Below, piece by piece: positions 11,551 through 24,469 of a stretch of DNA of 64,000 nucleotides. How positions within the stretch are numbered: the stretch's first letter is position 1; each line of letters starts with the position of its first letter. The stretch comes from Adiantum capillus-veneris. Lineage: Eukaryota > Streptophyta > Polypodiopsida > Polypodiales > Pteridaceae. Both the position numbers and the translations under genes were made by a program. The stretch covers positions 18,582,478-18,646,477 of the forward strand of contig CM043961.1 of NCBI GenBank assembly GCA_014529385.2, read 5' to 3'. The notes beneath the pieces were generated by a model that searched no databases, was not told the DNA's origin, and saw only the letters and a list, made by a program, of their open reading frames with translations.

Positions 11551-13142
11551 TGTAACATTTAATGGCCTAAAATCTTATGTGTAGCGGAATTTAGCATGAA
11601 CATAGTGGGCATTTCATTAGAGTTGATTCCTAATGAGAATTACAAGAGTGCTTGGGTGGAGAGAGCAACAAAAAGCATAACACCTAGTTAGATAGCATCG
11701 ACAATACTTTCAAAAGAGAGAGCAATTAAGCTATTGACAACAGTTGAGGACCGGATTTGCATGGAGCCGGTCCCCCCTCCAAAAGGCTTTGTATTATGGT
11801 TTCTCCCATCAAGAGAGAGACATTGTACAATACAATTCTTTGTGTTCCTTCAAGACTAGCTAGTGCAATGAAGATGGAAGCTTCATACACCAAGCAAAAC
11901 ACTTAATCAAACACAACTTGAATTATCCCCGTTCTCAGACCCAAGACCTCACACACCTTCGAAGATGGTGAGAGCTAGCAGGGTATGAGAGTAGATTGAG
12001 AGGAAAAAGAAGTATCTTACGAGAAAGAAGTACATCTCCTCACATAATCACTCATATTAGCATAGCTTAGCTTAGTAATTAGCTTGGTAGAGAAGATGAG
12101 CATGCATTGAAGCTTGGCTCTTGGTTGGATTTGCATCCACATGCCAAGAGAGTGTTGATGTAGGCTTCTATCTCACAAGCTTGGAGTAGGTGATGAGCTC
12201 TCCATTAAAGCTTGGGAGGAGATAGAGTATTTTTCCTTCACACATGGTCAAGTGTGAGAGTGTGTGTGTCAATGCCAAGCAAAAATCAGCCCCCCCCCTC
12301 TCTTGGGCGAGCCCTAGCTGCTAAATAAGTCTGGCTTTTGCCTCATTGGACCTCCCCAGGTCAAGCCAATAGGGATTAAGCAGCATAAGTGATAGCCTTC
12401 TGACATGTGTCCCCCTTTCCCCTTTTGTGAGAGCTTTAGGTAATTAAATAATTAAACTAAACTCTCATTGGACCCCTTTGCCTCCTGGCCAATAGGAATC
12501 AGGCAAGCCATGGGGCTCCTGAATGCTCATTGGACCCCTTGGGAGACTGCCCAATAGTCTTCTAGGACACTTAATTCTTATTGGTTTCTTTTATTAAATG
12601 TTTTTAAATTAATTAAACTAGATTTACTCTAGCTTAATTCTCATTGGTCCACTTCAAGGGTCTTCCAATAGGAATTGGGCACACCTTGTGGGCATCTGGC
12701 CTAGGGAGCTGACATGTGTCCCTCATTCCCTTTGTGTAAAGGGAGCCTGTGTGTGTGTGTGTGGCTTTCTCTCTCATCCCCTAGCTTTGGGGCTCGCCCC
12801 CTCCCATGTAGGGATGTAGAAAGACTTTTAGGGCACACACTAAGCATCCAATTTTCCCTAGGGTTGACCTTTGGACACAACCTTTGAATTTTGGAACCTT
12901 AGCATTTTGGAAGTCTTAATGGGCTGAACCTTAGGGTCTTTTTGGCCCATTGTTTCACATGGCTCTTTTGCAGATGGCCCCCCCTTTGGATCCCTATTTT
13001 CCCTCCTTTGGATCCCTACTGTGGCCGGTCTGCTAACTTAACCAATATTCTACCTTTTTCTCCCTTGGCACTTCCCCACATTAAATGATCAGTTTAATAT
13101 GAGAAAATCATTTAGGAGAATTAGATATTGATTATTATGACA
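11551..13142 (-). repeat. E2 3' LTR
   Basis: 1592 bp, TG...CA ends, practically identical to 18867-20458. About 12340-12670 holds a run of ATTGG/CCAAT motifs arranged as inverted pairs. A short GT tract is at about 12749-12762. Confidence 0.95.
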
Positions 13143-13160
13143 TTACCTCTCTCTTGAAAT
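13143..13160 (-). other. E2 polypurine tract
   Basis: On the minus strand this reads TCAAGAGAGAGGTAA directly before the LTR start TGTCATAA. E3 has the equivalent (TCAAGAAAGAGCTAA, 24103-24117). Confidence 0.75.
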
Positions 13161-13499
13161 CATAGTCGTCCTCGACTATGGTGTAGAGAAGATAAAGCAT
13201 ATGCATGAGTCCTTTTCTTAGCGGGTAGAGGATCCCTATGTTACCCTACGACATCATTCCATAATGGATGACTAGTCCATTTGGCGCTTGAGAGCCTGAG
13301 GCTGCCGCAAGCATGTCTGCACATTAGTCCTATCAGTCTTCCATAGTAGAGTGACAAGCTCTACTTGGTGTTCGGGAGACGTCGTCTCCGCAAACTTGAT
13401 CTAAGCATGCATACTACTTCATTTTTGTGCACAAATAAAGAAAAAGAGAGTCTTATAAGACAAAAAATTTTGTTCATTTTTAACATTTTGTACATTTGC

Positions 13500-13817
13500 T
13501 TACTCTTGGGAAGCATTGTAAGCATTGACAAGGTTTAGGTTATCCTTTAATTGTATGCCTTGCATCCATCTAGCATCTTCAAAAGGATAATTTTTAAACT
13601 TAATAAGATATCGTCTGATAGTCTTACCGCCTCTTAATACCTTGTCTTCATGTCGGAGAATGGACTCGGGCTGCAGCACCTCCTCGTGGTCCTCGATCTC
13701 CGGTGGGTCTTCAATAGTTGGTTCTTGAGGTGGCTCTCCTTTGTAAGGCTTTAAGAGGCTCACATGAAAAGCATTGTGTATGAGCCAATGATTGGGCAAC
13801 TTAAGTTGATAGGCCAT
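13500..13817 (-). pseudogene. E2 integrase C-terminal chromodomain
   Basis: 106 codons. HNAFHVSLLKPYKG is the usual chromovirus linker, followed by PESILRHEDK, YLIKFKNYPFEDARWM and L-x-D-N, the pattern of a group II chromodomain. Such domains are thought to steer integration towards particular chromatin. It is separated from the rest of integrase by a short break at 13818-13838. The downstream gap to the 3' LTR (13160-13499) is non-coding. Confidence 0.85.
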
Positions 13818-13838
13818 CTCATTGATTGGCCTAAGAAT

Positions 13839-14114
13839 CTAGAAGGGACCATAGTACCTTTTTGCTAGTTTAGCATAGTACTTTTGGTGGCCCGTAGGAT
13901 TCTTGCCCGTAGTGTGCCTTAATCGAGCCTTGGGAAACTTTAACAAGACCCAATCGTTTTCTTTAAAGTCTTGGGCTCTTCTGTGCTTGTCACCAGCAGC
14001 CTTTTGCCTTTGCTGTGAGATAGAGATAGCATCCTTAATCTTTTGGAAAGATTCTTGTAGGTCTCGGCTATACTCATCTGCAGCGAAGATCTTCCCATGT
14101 ACCTTAAGTAGCAA
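13839..14114 (-). pseudogene. E2 integrase C-terminal region
   Basis: Helical integrase C-terminal part (QQRQKAAGDKHRRAQDFKENDWVLLKF) followed by the GPF-type segment (KRYYGPF). It lies in the same coding order as the core (14124-15122) and is separated from it by TAA 14124-14126, a stop that E3 shares. Confidence 0.8.
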
Positions 14115-14123
14115 GGGACTTTT

Positions 14124-15122
14124 TTATCTTCCCTCAATTACCTCGAAAGGTGCTTTTCCTGTAGAAGTATGTACAGTGTTATTGTAAGCATACTCTACTA
14201 AGGGTAAGTACTTCTCCCATTGGGATCTTTGATCTACTTCCGTTACATAGGCTTTTAGTAGATCGAGAATAGTTAGGTTAGCTATTTCACTTTGGCCATC
14301 AGTTTGTGGATGATAGGCCGAAGAGAAGTTTAGCCTTGTTCCTAAATTCTCAAAGAGACCCTTCCAGAAATTACTGGTCATTCTAGGATCTCTATCCGAC
14401 ACTATGGACATTGGCAAGCCATGGTACTTGAAAATTTGTGAAATGAAGAGGGTTGCCATTTGATGGGCTTTGATAGTCTTTTTGACAGGTATAAAATGAG
14501 CTTGTTTACTAAACCTGTCTACTATCGTCCATATTCCCGTATTCCCATGGATAGACTTAGGCAATCCAAAGATAAAATCCATGGATATGCTCTCCCACGG
14601 TGAATTGGGGATTGGCAAGGGTTGAAGCAATCCAAGTTGCTTCCCTCTATCAAATTTTGTCTTTTGACATACCACACATTTGGAAACATACTCATGTATG
14701 TTCACTTTCATGGTAGGCCAATAGAAATATGTTTCAATTCCCTTTAGGGTAGACTGTATCCCTGTATGCCCCGCATATGGGGGAGCATGAGATTCATACA
14801 TTACTTTCTCACGTAGTGAGTTAGTAACGCATAGTCTATTGCCATAGAGAAGATAACCATCTTGTAAAGTAAATGGTTCTTCTTTCTTCCCTAATGCAAG
14901 GGCTGAAATCACATCTCTAAAATCGGGATCAATAGCATACTCATCTATCATTAAAGATAAATCATTGTGAGATGCTATGGAAACCGCATTCACTCTCGGT
15001 CGTCTTGAGAGTGCATCGGCTTCTTGATTATGCTTGCCAGCAATGTGAGCAATATGAAAATGAAATTGCGAAAGGAAATTTGCCCACCTCATTTGTTTGT
15101 CGGAGAGCTTGGTCTGCGTCAT
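14124..15122 (-). pseudogene. E2 RNase H end and integrase core
   Basis: 332 residues. It opens with the RNase H tail (HIAGKHNQEADALSRR), then the HHCC zinc domain (H...H, CVVCQKTK) and the integrase core with [10 protein letters not shown] (first D), SIVSDRDPRM (second D) and the E of GQSEIAN. The core looks complete, but stops at both edges cut it off from RT and from the chromodomain. Confidence 0.9.
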
Positions 15123-15149
15123 GAAGTACTTAAGACTTTGGTGATCCGT

Positions 15150-15656
15150 TCACAGAATGAAAGGAGTCCCCAATAAATAGTGCTTCCATGAGTCTAAGGC
15201 ATGTAGAACTGCAAGGAGTTCTTTTTCGTATATGCCTAGAGCTTGCTCAACAGGGTCGAACCTTCGACTCTCATAGCCTATGGCGTGCCCTTCTTGGAGC
15301 AGAACAGCCCCAAGGCAATCACCACAAGCATCACATTGGACCTCAAATGGTTTTGAGAGATCCGGTAGTGTAAGCACAGGTTGAGAGATAAGCTTTTCTT
15401 TAAGCTTTTCGAAAGCATTGTTCTCCTTAGCAGACCACGTATACCTAACATTTTTCTTTGTTAGGTCATGTAATGGTCCCGCAATTTGTGAGAACTTTTC
15501 TATGAAGCGTCTATAGTATGCACACATACCTATAAAGCTTCTTAGTTCATGAAGATTCCTTGGTTTAGGCCATCCTTTTATTACCTCTAACTTGGATGGA
15601 TCCATTTGGATTCCATCTTGAGAGATAATGTGACCTAAATATTGAATCTCTTGCAA
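15150..15656 (-). pseudogene. E2 RT thumb and RNase H
   Basis: 168 residues: QYLGHIISQDGIQMD, GWPKPRNLHELRSFIGM and YYRRFIEKFS (RT connection), then RNase H CDACGDCLGAVLLQ. It ends at TGA 15150-15152, where E6 has CGA (Arg) before TDHQSLK. E3 carries the same TGA. Confidence 0.9.
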
Positions 15657-15674
15657 GAAAAATTCACTTTTCTT

Positions 15675-15866
15675 TCAATTAACATAAAGTTTATTCTCTC
15701 TTAAAACTTGAAATATTACCTGGAGGTGTTGCTTGTGTTCCTCCAATGAATTAGAGTAGATGATAATATCATCAAAGAACACTCCAGTGAAGGTTCGATG
15801 AGGCCTGAACAGCTTCTCCATCAAGCGGTTGAATGTGGCTGGTGCATTAGTCAAGCCAAAAGGCAT
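15675..15866 (-). pseudogene. E2 RT palm with FFDD
   Basis: 63 residues from MPFGLTNAPATFNRLM through the catalytic VFFDDIIIYS to NKLYVN. The residues are intact but the frame stops at TGA 15675-15677; E3 has TGA at the same codon and E6 has CAA. Confidence 0.9.
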
Positions 15867-15974
15867 GACAATGTATTCGTAAAGACCAAATGTAGTACGA
15901 AATGCGGTCTTTACAATGTCTTGATCAACTATCCTTATTTGATGATAGCCACTTTTTAGGTCAATCCTACTGAA

Positions 15975-18449
15975 TTAGGTTGATCCTTGTAGCTTATCAA
16001 ATAGGTCTTCTACCCGTGGAATGGGAAACCTATTCTTGATAGTGATCCTATTTAGTGCTCTATAGTCGACACACATACGATATGTGTCGTCTTTCTTTTG
16101 CACTAATAGCACAGGTGAGCAAAATGGAGATGAGCTAGGCCTAACCATGCCCTTCTCAATTAACTCATGCACTTGCCGCATAATCTCCTCTTGTTGAGCT
16201 TGAGAAACTCTATAAGGAGGTTTGTTAGGCGGTGAACTTCCTGGAAGAAGTTCAATTGCATGGTCGTCATTACCTCGTTTAGGAGGTAGCTCACAAGGGA
16301 TGTCATCAATAAAGACATCTTGAAACCCCTTGAGAAAATTGGATAACTCTAATTCTTTTTGGTTGCTTTTATTTTCTTTTGCTAAAGCATTAGGTTCATT
16401 TTGAGAATCTTTAACAAAAATCATGTACGCGGAAATAGAGCTCTTTATTGACTTGTTGAAAGCTGGTGTATGTACAATGGGGATGGTGTTACCCATCTCC
16501 CTAGCATCTATATACATGTCCTTTTCCCTGAACTTAAAGGAGATTCTCCTTTCAGGAAATTTAACATGGGCAGCCAGACGGTCAAACCATGGTGCCCCTA
16601 GGATTACATCCTCATGCTTGAGAGGAGAGATAAAGAAGTCCTCTTTGTCCACATAGCCTTGGACATGAAGCCTCAATTTCCCGATTAAGGGAGTGACTGA
16701 AGCTTCTTGCCCCTTGAAGGCACTGTCTGCGGGTAGGATATCTCCCATCTCGTAGGATTGTATGCCTAGCTTGGTGGCTAACTCCATAGATATGAAATTG
16801 TGAGTAGAACCAGGGTCAAAGAGAATAAAAGCATCATGTTCTCTTACCTTTCCCCAAGCATGGCATAGAGGAGATCCTTTGTGGTGAGTTTGGTGAATCT
16901 CCTCCTCTTGGATTTCAACCAAAGAAACTCTAGGAGGATCTTGGCGGTTGTTCTTTTGGGGACAAGCGCGGTACGCATGCCCTTGTTCGCCGCACTTGAA
17001 ACACCGGTTATCTTTACGATAACGCTCAAGCTCTTCAGGAGAGAGTTTATTCTTTCCTTTGTAAACTCCCTTCTCTTTAGCTTTGTTGGAATTGCCCTTA
17101 GGAGACTTTTGGACATTGTCCTTCCCCTTAGGCCCATTGGAACCCTTGTTTTCCGGGGGCTTATTATTTCTTTTACCCCCCGTTTGGAAATTGATTCGCG
17201 AGGCCACCATAGTATGGTGTATTACCGCCGATATGGTACGTGGCCTTTGGGAGTTGACATACTCCACCATTTCTTCGGTTAAGACCGCACAAAATTGTTG
17301 CTTTTGCTCTCCAAAATCCAACTTTTTGAAGACAGTGGCTTTGAGTTGTAGGTCCCAAAACTTGTCTACATATTTGTGGATGGATTCATTGGGAGAGAGC
17401 TTTAAGCTTCGCCATTCGGTGAGTACTTTGTCTTTGGCATCGGTGGCCAAAAACTGCTTCATAATGGAAGCTCTTAAAGCCTTCCATGTTCGTGGAGCTT
17501 CACCGTTGGCTCGTAGGCTAGACCACCATTGTCTGGCGGACTTTTGAAAGTGCATAGCTACATGGCGTAGCTTAGAGGACTCCGTGAAGCCCTCATCTCC
17601 AAACGCCGCATCGAATTGTTGGATAAAGGCCAAAACTTTGTCTGTAGCACCGAAGGTGCCATCATAGGTAAGGAAAGAGATGCTCTTCCCTCCCTCTTTG
17701 AATTTCTTCAGCTTGGACGACCTCTTCCATGCGGCATAGGATTTTCTATGGCCTCTTCTTTTTGATGGTTCAAAAGTTGCACCATCACTTTCTTCAGAAG
17801 ATGAAGAATTTGAAGAAGGTGGAGAAGAGGGTGACCTCTTTCTCGCCTTTTTCTTGTCTTGATCTTTGTCGTCTTCACCATAGCTTTCATAAGAGGAAGA
17901 GGATGAAGAAGATGGAGAAGAGGGTGTCCTCTTTCTCGCCTTTTTCTTCTCTTGCTTTTTATCATCCCTCTTTGAATTATGGCGTGGAGAAGAGTGTGAT
18001 GGTCTTCTCCGCTTTCGTGGTGATGGAGAGCGTTTAGCCCGCCGTCTTCGTGGAGCCATCTCCGCCGAGGTGGCGGGAGACTCGCTTCTTTCTCGTTCCT
18101 TCGGTGGAGGCTCTTGAGTTCTCCTTTGGGAAGGAGATACATCATCAAGAAGTAAGTTCTTGAGCCCTTCATATGGATTCTCTTCTTCTTCCCGAATCGG
18201 AGAGAGACCTCTTTTGGTAGTCTCACAAGGAGGCTTCCTAGGTGTTCTCTCGTCATGGTGATGAGCTTGGAGAATCCTGTGAGCACGAAGCTGCCGTTGC
18301 ACTTCACTTTGGAGAGATGGATTGCCCATGGCTTGTTGAAGCCTAGAAACAAGATAATTAACAAGCATTGAAGCATCATTAGTAGCTTGCTCATGAGCAA
18401 AATCAAAGTTATCAACATTAATTTCACTCTCTTTAATATTGTCAGCCAT
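15975..18449 (-). CDS. E2 Gag-protease-RT N-terminus (824 aa, truncated pol)
   Basis: Starts MADNIKESEINVDN. Residues about 130-235 are Arg/Lys/Ser-rich with serine runs (PSSPSSSSSSSYES). The Gag core (QFDAAFGDEGF, ARQWWSSL, LTEWRSLKLSPNES) follows at about 245-420, then a K/N/G-rich linker and one zinc knuckle (CFKCGEQGHAYRAC). The protease has [10 protein letters not shown] as its active site and ILGAPWF. RT begins with [20 protein letters not shown] and the frame stops at TAA 15975-15977, where E3 still has TAC (Tyr). Gag and protease could be made; RT cannot be completed without readthrough. Confidence 0.85.
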   Translation of the reverse strand: MADNIKESEINVDNFDFAHEQATNDASMLVNYLVSRLQQAMGNPSLQSEVQRQLRAHRILQAHHHDERTPRKPPCETTKRGLSPIREEEENPYEGLKNLLLDDVSPSQRRTQEPPPKERERSESPATSAEMAPRRRRAKRSPSPRKRRRPSHSSPRHNSKRDDKKQEKKKARKRTPSSPSSSSSSSYESYGEDDKDQDKKKARKRSPSSPPSSNSSSSEESDGATFEPSKRRGHRKSYAAWKRSSKLKKFKEGGKSISFLTYDGTFGATDKVLAFIQQFDAAFGDEGFTESSKLRHVAMHFQKSARQWWSSLRANGEAPRTWKALRASIMKQFLATDAKDKVLTEWRSLKLSPNESIHKYVDKFWDLQLKATVFKKLDFGEQKQQFCAVLTEEMVEYVNSQRPRTISAVIHHTMVASRINFQTGGKRNNKPPENKGSNGPKGKDNVQKSPKGNSNKAKEKGVYKGKNKLSPEELERYRKDNRCFKCGEQGHAYRACPQKNNRQDPPRVSLVEIQEEEIHQTHHKGSPLCHAWGKVREHDAFILFDPGSTHNFISMELATKLGIQSYEMGDILPADSAFKGQEASVTPLIGKLRLHVQGYVDKEDFFISPLKHEDVILGAPWFDRLAAHVKFPERRISFKFREKDMYIDAREMGNTIPIVHTPAFNKSIKSSISAYMIFVKDSQNEPNALAKENKSNQKELELSNFLKGFQDVFIDDIPCELPPKRGNDDHAIELLPGSSPPNKPPYRVSQAQQEEIMRQVHELIEKGMVRPSSSPFCSPVLLVQKKDDTYRMCVDYRALNRITIKNRFPIPRVEDLFDKLQGST

Positions 18450-18853
18450 TCTAACAACTTTTAGGTGTAAACTTTTTAGGTGTACTTTGGCACTTCAAGC
18501 CCTAGTTGCTACTCCTCTTTACCCCTTTAGAAAAAGCACTCAAGCTACTGTACCCGCGGCTCGAATACCATTAATTGCAAGGAATAGAAGAGAGGGTCTT
18601 TCGACACCAAAACAGCACCGGCTCCTGTCAAGCTTCTAATAGCTCAATAGTGGTTAAGCCGTAGGCAAGCCCCGTAGGACTCCACTATTAAGACCATAGC
18701 TCTCGACGGTGATGCCCCGTTAACTGCACAAAGGCAGGCGCACTGAAAGGCTGAAAAATCCCTATTCTACTTACTCACATGCAATTAATAATACCAACCA
18801 TTTGTAGCTAGCTTGAGGACCTCCCTTCTTGAGCAAGAAAAGAGAAACCTTGA

Positions 18854-18865
18854 GCTCTGATACCA
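18854..18865 (-). other. E2 primer-binding site (initiator Met-tRNA)
   Basis: On the minus strand TGGTATCAGAGC follows the 5' LTR after one spacer base. This is complementary to the 3' end of plant initiator methionine tRNA. Confidence 0.9.
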
Positions 18866-18866
18866 A

Positions 18867-20458
18867 TGTAACATTTAATGGCCTAAAATCTTATGTGTAG
18901 CGGAATTTAGCATGAACATAGTGGGCATTTCATTAGAGTTGATTCCTAATGAGAATTACAAGAGTGCTTGGGTGGAGAGAGCAACAAAAAGCATAACACC
19001 TAGTTAGATAGCATCGACAATACTTTCAAAAGAGAGAGCAATTAAGCTATTGACAACAGTTGAGGACTGGATTTGCATGGAGCCAGTTCCCCCTCCAAAA
19101 GGCTTTGTATTATGGTTTCTCCCATCAAGAGAGAGACATTGTACAATACAATTCTTTGTGTTCCTTCAAGACTAGCTAGTGCAATGAAGATGGAAGCTTC
19201 ATACACCAAGCAAAACACTTAATCAAACACAACTTGAATTATCCCCGTTCTCAGACCCAAGACCTCACACACCTTCGAAGATGGTGAGAGCTAGCAGGGT
19301 ATGAGAGTAGATTGAGAGGAAAAAGAAGTATCTTACGAGAAAGAAGTACATCTCCTCACATAATCACTCATATTAGCATAGCTTAGCTTAGTAATTAGCT
19401 TGGTAGAGAAGATGAGCATGCATTGAAGCTTGGCTCTTGGTTGGATTTGCATCCACATGCCAAGAGAGTGTTGATGTAGGCTTCTATCTCACAAGCTTGG
19501 AGTAGGTGATGAGCTCTCCATTAAAGCTTGGGAGGAGATAGAGTATTTTTCCTTCACACATGGTCAAGTGTGAGAGTGTGTGTGTCAATGCCAAGCAAAA
19601 ATCAGCCCCCCCCCTCTCTTGGGCGAGCCCTAGCTGCTAAATAAGTCTGGCTTTTGCCTCATTGGACCTCCCCAGGTCAAGCCAATAGGGATTAAGCAGC
19701 ATAAGTGATAGCCTTCTGACATGTGTCCCCCTTTCCCCTTTTGTGAGAGCTTTAGGTAATTAAATAATTAAACTAAACTCTCATTGGACCCCTTTGCCTC
19801 CTGGCCAATAGGAATCAGGCAAGCCATGGGGCTCCTGAATGCTCATTGGACCCCTTGGGAGACTGCCCAATAGTCTTCTAGGACACTTAATTCTTATTGG
19901 TTTCTTTTATTAAATGTTTTTAAATTAATTAAACTAGATTTACTCTAGCTTAATTCTCATTGGTCCACTTCAAGGGTCTTCCAATAGGAATTGGGCACAC
20001 CTTGTGGGCATCTGGCCTAGGGAGCTGACATGTGTCCCTCATTCCCTTTGTGTAAAGGGAGCCTGTGTGTGTGTGTGTGGCTTTCTCTCTCATCCCCTAG
20101 CTTTGGGGCTCGCCCCCTCCCATGTAGGGATGTAGAAAGACTTTTAGGGCACACACTAAGCATCCAATTTTCCCTAGGGTTGACCTTTGGACACAACCTT
20201 TGAATTTTGGAACCTTAGCATTTTGGAAGTCTTAATGGGCTGAACCTTAGGGTCTTTTTGGCCCATTGTTTCACATGGCTCTTTTGCAGATGGCCCCCCC
20301 TTTGGATCCCTATTTTCCCTCCTTTGGATCCCTACTGTGGCCGGTCTGCTAACTTAACCAATATTCTACCTTTTTCTCCCTTGGCACTTCCCCACATTAA
20401 ATGATCAGTTTAATATGAGAAAATCATTTAGGAGAATTAGATATTGATTATTATGACA
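18867..20458 (-). repeat. E2 5' LTR
   Basis: 1592 bp, same ends as the 3' LTR. The three differences seen by eye lie in one short stretch (about 19064-19090): CCGG to CTGG, and CCGGTC to CCAGTT. Confidence 0.95.
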
Positions 20459-20868
20459 GTTATCTTCTCTATGGCAATAGACTATCCGTTACTAACTCAC
20501 TACGTGAGAAAATAATGTGAATCTCATGATCCTCCTTATGCGGGCCATAGAGGGATTCAGTCTACCCCAAAAGGGATAGAAACATATTTCTATTGGCCTA
20601 CCATGAAACTAAACATACAAGAGTATGTTTTAAAATGTGTGGTATGCCAAAAGATGAAGTTTTGATAGAGGGAAGCAACCTGGATTGCTTCAACCTTGGC
20701 CAATCCCTAATCCACCATGGGAGAGCATATCCATGGATTTTATCTTTGGATTGCCCAAGTCTATCCATGGGAAACAGGAATATGGACGATAGTAGACAGG
20801 TTTAGCAAACAAGCAAATTTCATACTTGTCAAAAAAAGACTGTTATGGCCCATCAAATGGCAATCCTT
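20459..20868 (+). pseudogene. E7: chromovirus integrase fragment, right half
   Basis: Continues the gene split by E2: the linker, HHCC region and the start of the integrase core ([20 protein letters not shown]), broken by stops and small indels. It stops near 20868, where copia sequence takes over. Confidence 0.85.
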
Positions 20869-20869
20869 T

Positions 20870-22397
20870 GGTGCCAAAACGTAACACAAAAAGTGGATGA
20901 TAAGGTTATCAAATGCATTTTTGTTAGTTATAGCACTAAAATCAACATTTACAGGTTGTATCATCCCCAAACAAAGCATACCTTGGTCTCACGAGATGTT
21001 ATGTTTGTGGAAGATTCTGTTTAGCCCTTGTTGTCATGTACTAGAGACAGTAATGTAAGCTCACAAGACATTCCAATGAGGAAAATGTATAGTCTATGGG
21101 GGTTTCTAAAAATGTTACAAATCAGCCTATTACTGATGCAAATGTACATGATGTACTTGATGAGGAAAGGGATGAGAATGAGCAGGTTATAGGTATGCCA
21201 GAATGGCTGGTGCATACTTTGCGTGACAATAAATTGGATGCACCTTTGTCTAGTCATACTCGTTCAGGTTCTCGCCATGCATCTTATGCATCAGATTGTT
21301 ATGCTTTGGTTGTGTCTGGCTTATGTGATGTTGAGGAACCTCTGTCCTTTGATGAAGCTCAAAACCAAGACAATTGGATGGTTGCCATGCAATCTGAATA
21401 TGATGCACTTATAGAAAATGACACATGAACTTTATGTGATTTGCCACCTAGCCGGATGTTCATTTTGATTGCTATAAGGCTCGACTTGTTGCAAAGGGTT
21501 ATGCACATCAAAAAGGTATAGATTATGAAGAGACTTTTGCTCCCACTTCTTGTATGCCTGCTATGCATTTTCTATGTGCATTGACAGCTCATTTTGGTTG
21601 GGATGTACATCAGTCAAACACTGTTATTGCTTTCTTGAATAGTGGCATATTTGAGGAAGTTTATGTAACGCAGCCTTGCGGTTTTGTCATTAAAGGGCAG
21701 GAAGATAAAGTGTGCAAATGTAAGAAAGTTTTGTATGGGTTGAAACAATCTCCTCATGCTTGGTATGAGAAGGCTAACACTCATTTGGTCAAACGAGGCT
21801 TTCGTAAAAGTCCAACAGAAAGCACATTGTATGTAAAGCATAATGGTGATGTACTTCTCATTGTCGTTCTCTATGTGGATAATTTGCTTATCACTGGACT
21901 AAATGAGAGACATATTGCTAAATTTAAGGTTGATTTGAATGCTACTTTCAAGATGAAATATTTGGGGTTTTTGCATCATTACTTGGGCATACAATTATAG
22001 TAGTGTGATGGTGGTATTGTCTTGTGTCAGACAAGTTACATAGAGACATTGCTATGTAAGTTTGGACTTGAGGATTGAAAACCTATTGCCACTTCCATGG
22101 AAACAGGTTTGAAATTGAGTCTTCATAATGCTAGTGATCCTGTTGATGTCACTCTTTCGCAAATTGTTGTTGGCTCCTTATTTATGTGTTCAACACAAGG
22201 CTGGATATGTTTGTTGTATCACATGTCAACAGATTCATGCATAGCCTAGGGTCTAAGCATTGGCACGATGTCAAGAGGATTTTTTGCTACTTGAGAGGCA
22301 CTTTACATCTTGTCTTGTTTTATCCCAAGGGGGGATCGTTTTCGCCATATTTACATGCTTTTTTGGACTGATATTGGGCTGGTTGTTTTGACACATG
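20870..22397 (+). pseudogene. Copia element, left part: integrase end, RT and start of RNase H
   Basis: Ty1/copia pol remnant. DDKVIKCIFVSYS and HTLVSRDVMF are the typical integrase C-terminal end. RT follows at about 21430-22000: YKARLVAKGYAHQKGIDYEETFAPT, LYGLKQSPHAWYEK and VVLYVDNLLITG, with the catalytic YVDD changed to YVDN near 21870. KHWHDVKRIFCYLRGTLHL leads into RNase H. Frameshifts and stops are scattered through it. The element is cut at 22397 by E3 and resumes at 40284. Its 5' LTR, gag and most of integrase are missing. Confidence 0.9.
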
Positions 22398-24102
<1,705 letters not shown>

Positions 24103-24469
24103 TTAGCTCTTTCTTGAAATCATAGTCCTCCTCAACTATGGGGTAGAGAAGATAAAGCATATTCATTAGTCCTTTTTCTAGTGGGTAGAGGATCCCTATT
24201 TTACCCTACGACATTGTTCCAGAATGGATGACTGGTCCATTTGGCGCTTGAGAACCTAAGCTGCCGCAAGCATGTCTGCACATTAGTTCTATCAATCTTC
24301 CATAGTAGAGTGACAAGCTCTACTTGGTGTTTGGGAGACGTAGTCTCCGCAAACTTGATCTAAGCATGCATACTACTTCATTTTTGTGCAAAATAAAGAA
24401 AAAGAGAGTCTTATAAGACAAAAACTTTTTTCATTTTTAACATTTGTACATTTGCTTACTCTAGGGAAG

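Larger units (their letters stand above)
11551..20458 (-). mobile_element. E2: young full-length chromovirus (Ty3/gypsy)
   Basis: Complete structure on the minus strand. The 1592-bp LTRs (11551-13142 and 18867-20458) start TGTCATAA and end TTACA. The primer site matches initiator Met-tRNA, a purine-rich tract precedes the 3' LTR, and the target duplication is 4 bp (GTTA at 11547-11550 and 20459-20462). Removing E2 rejoins E7 exactly. By eye the LTRs differ at about three sites, all C-to-T or G-to-A, so insertion was recent. Gag and protease are open, but pol has several stops, so the copy cannot make its own RT or integrase without readthrough. Confidence 0.95.

Noticed and set aside
15150-15152. 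E2 stop codons as sequencing errors
   Set aside because: Three of them recur at identical codons in E3, an independent insertion, so error is unlikely.
21039-21064. TACTAGAGACAGTAA, resembling the start of the fourth hairpin (8075)
   Set aside because: It lies in copia linker sequence, lacks the second arm, and a 15-base match can be chance.
22388-22397. Target-site duplication for E3
   Set aside because: The flanks ACACATG and CACTAG share only part of a motif; not convincing, although nesting is clear from the copia reading frame.
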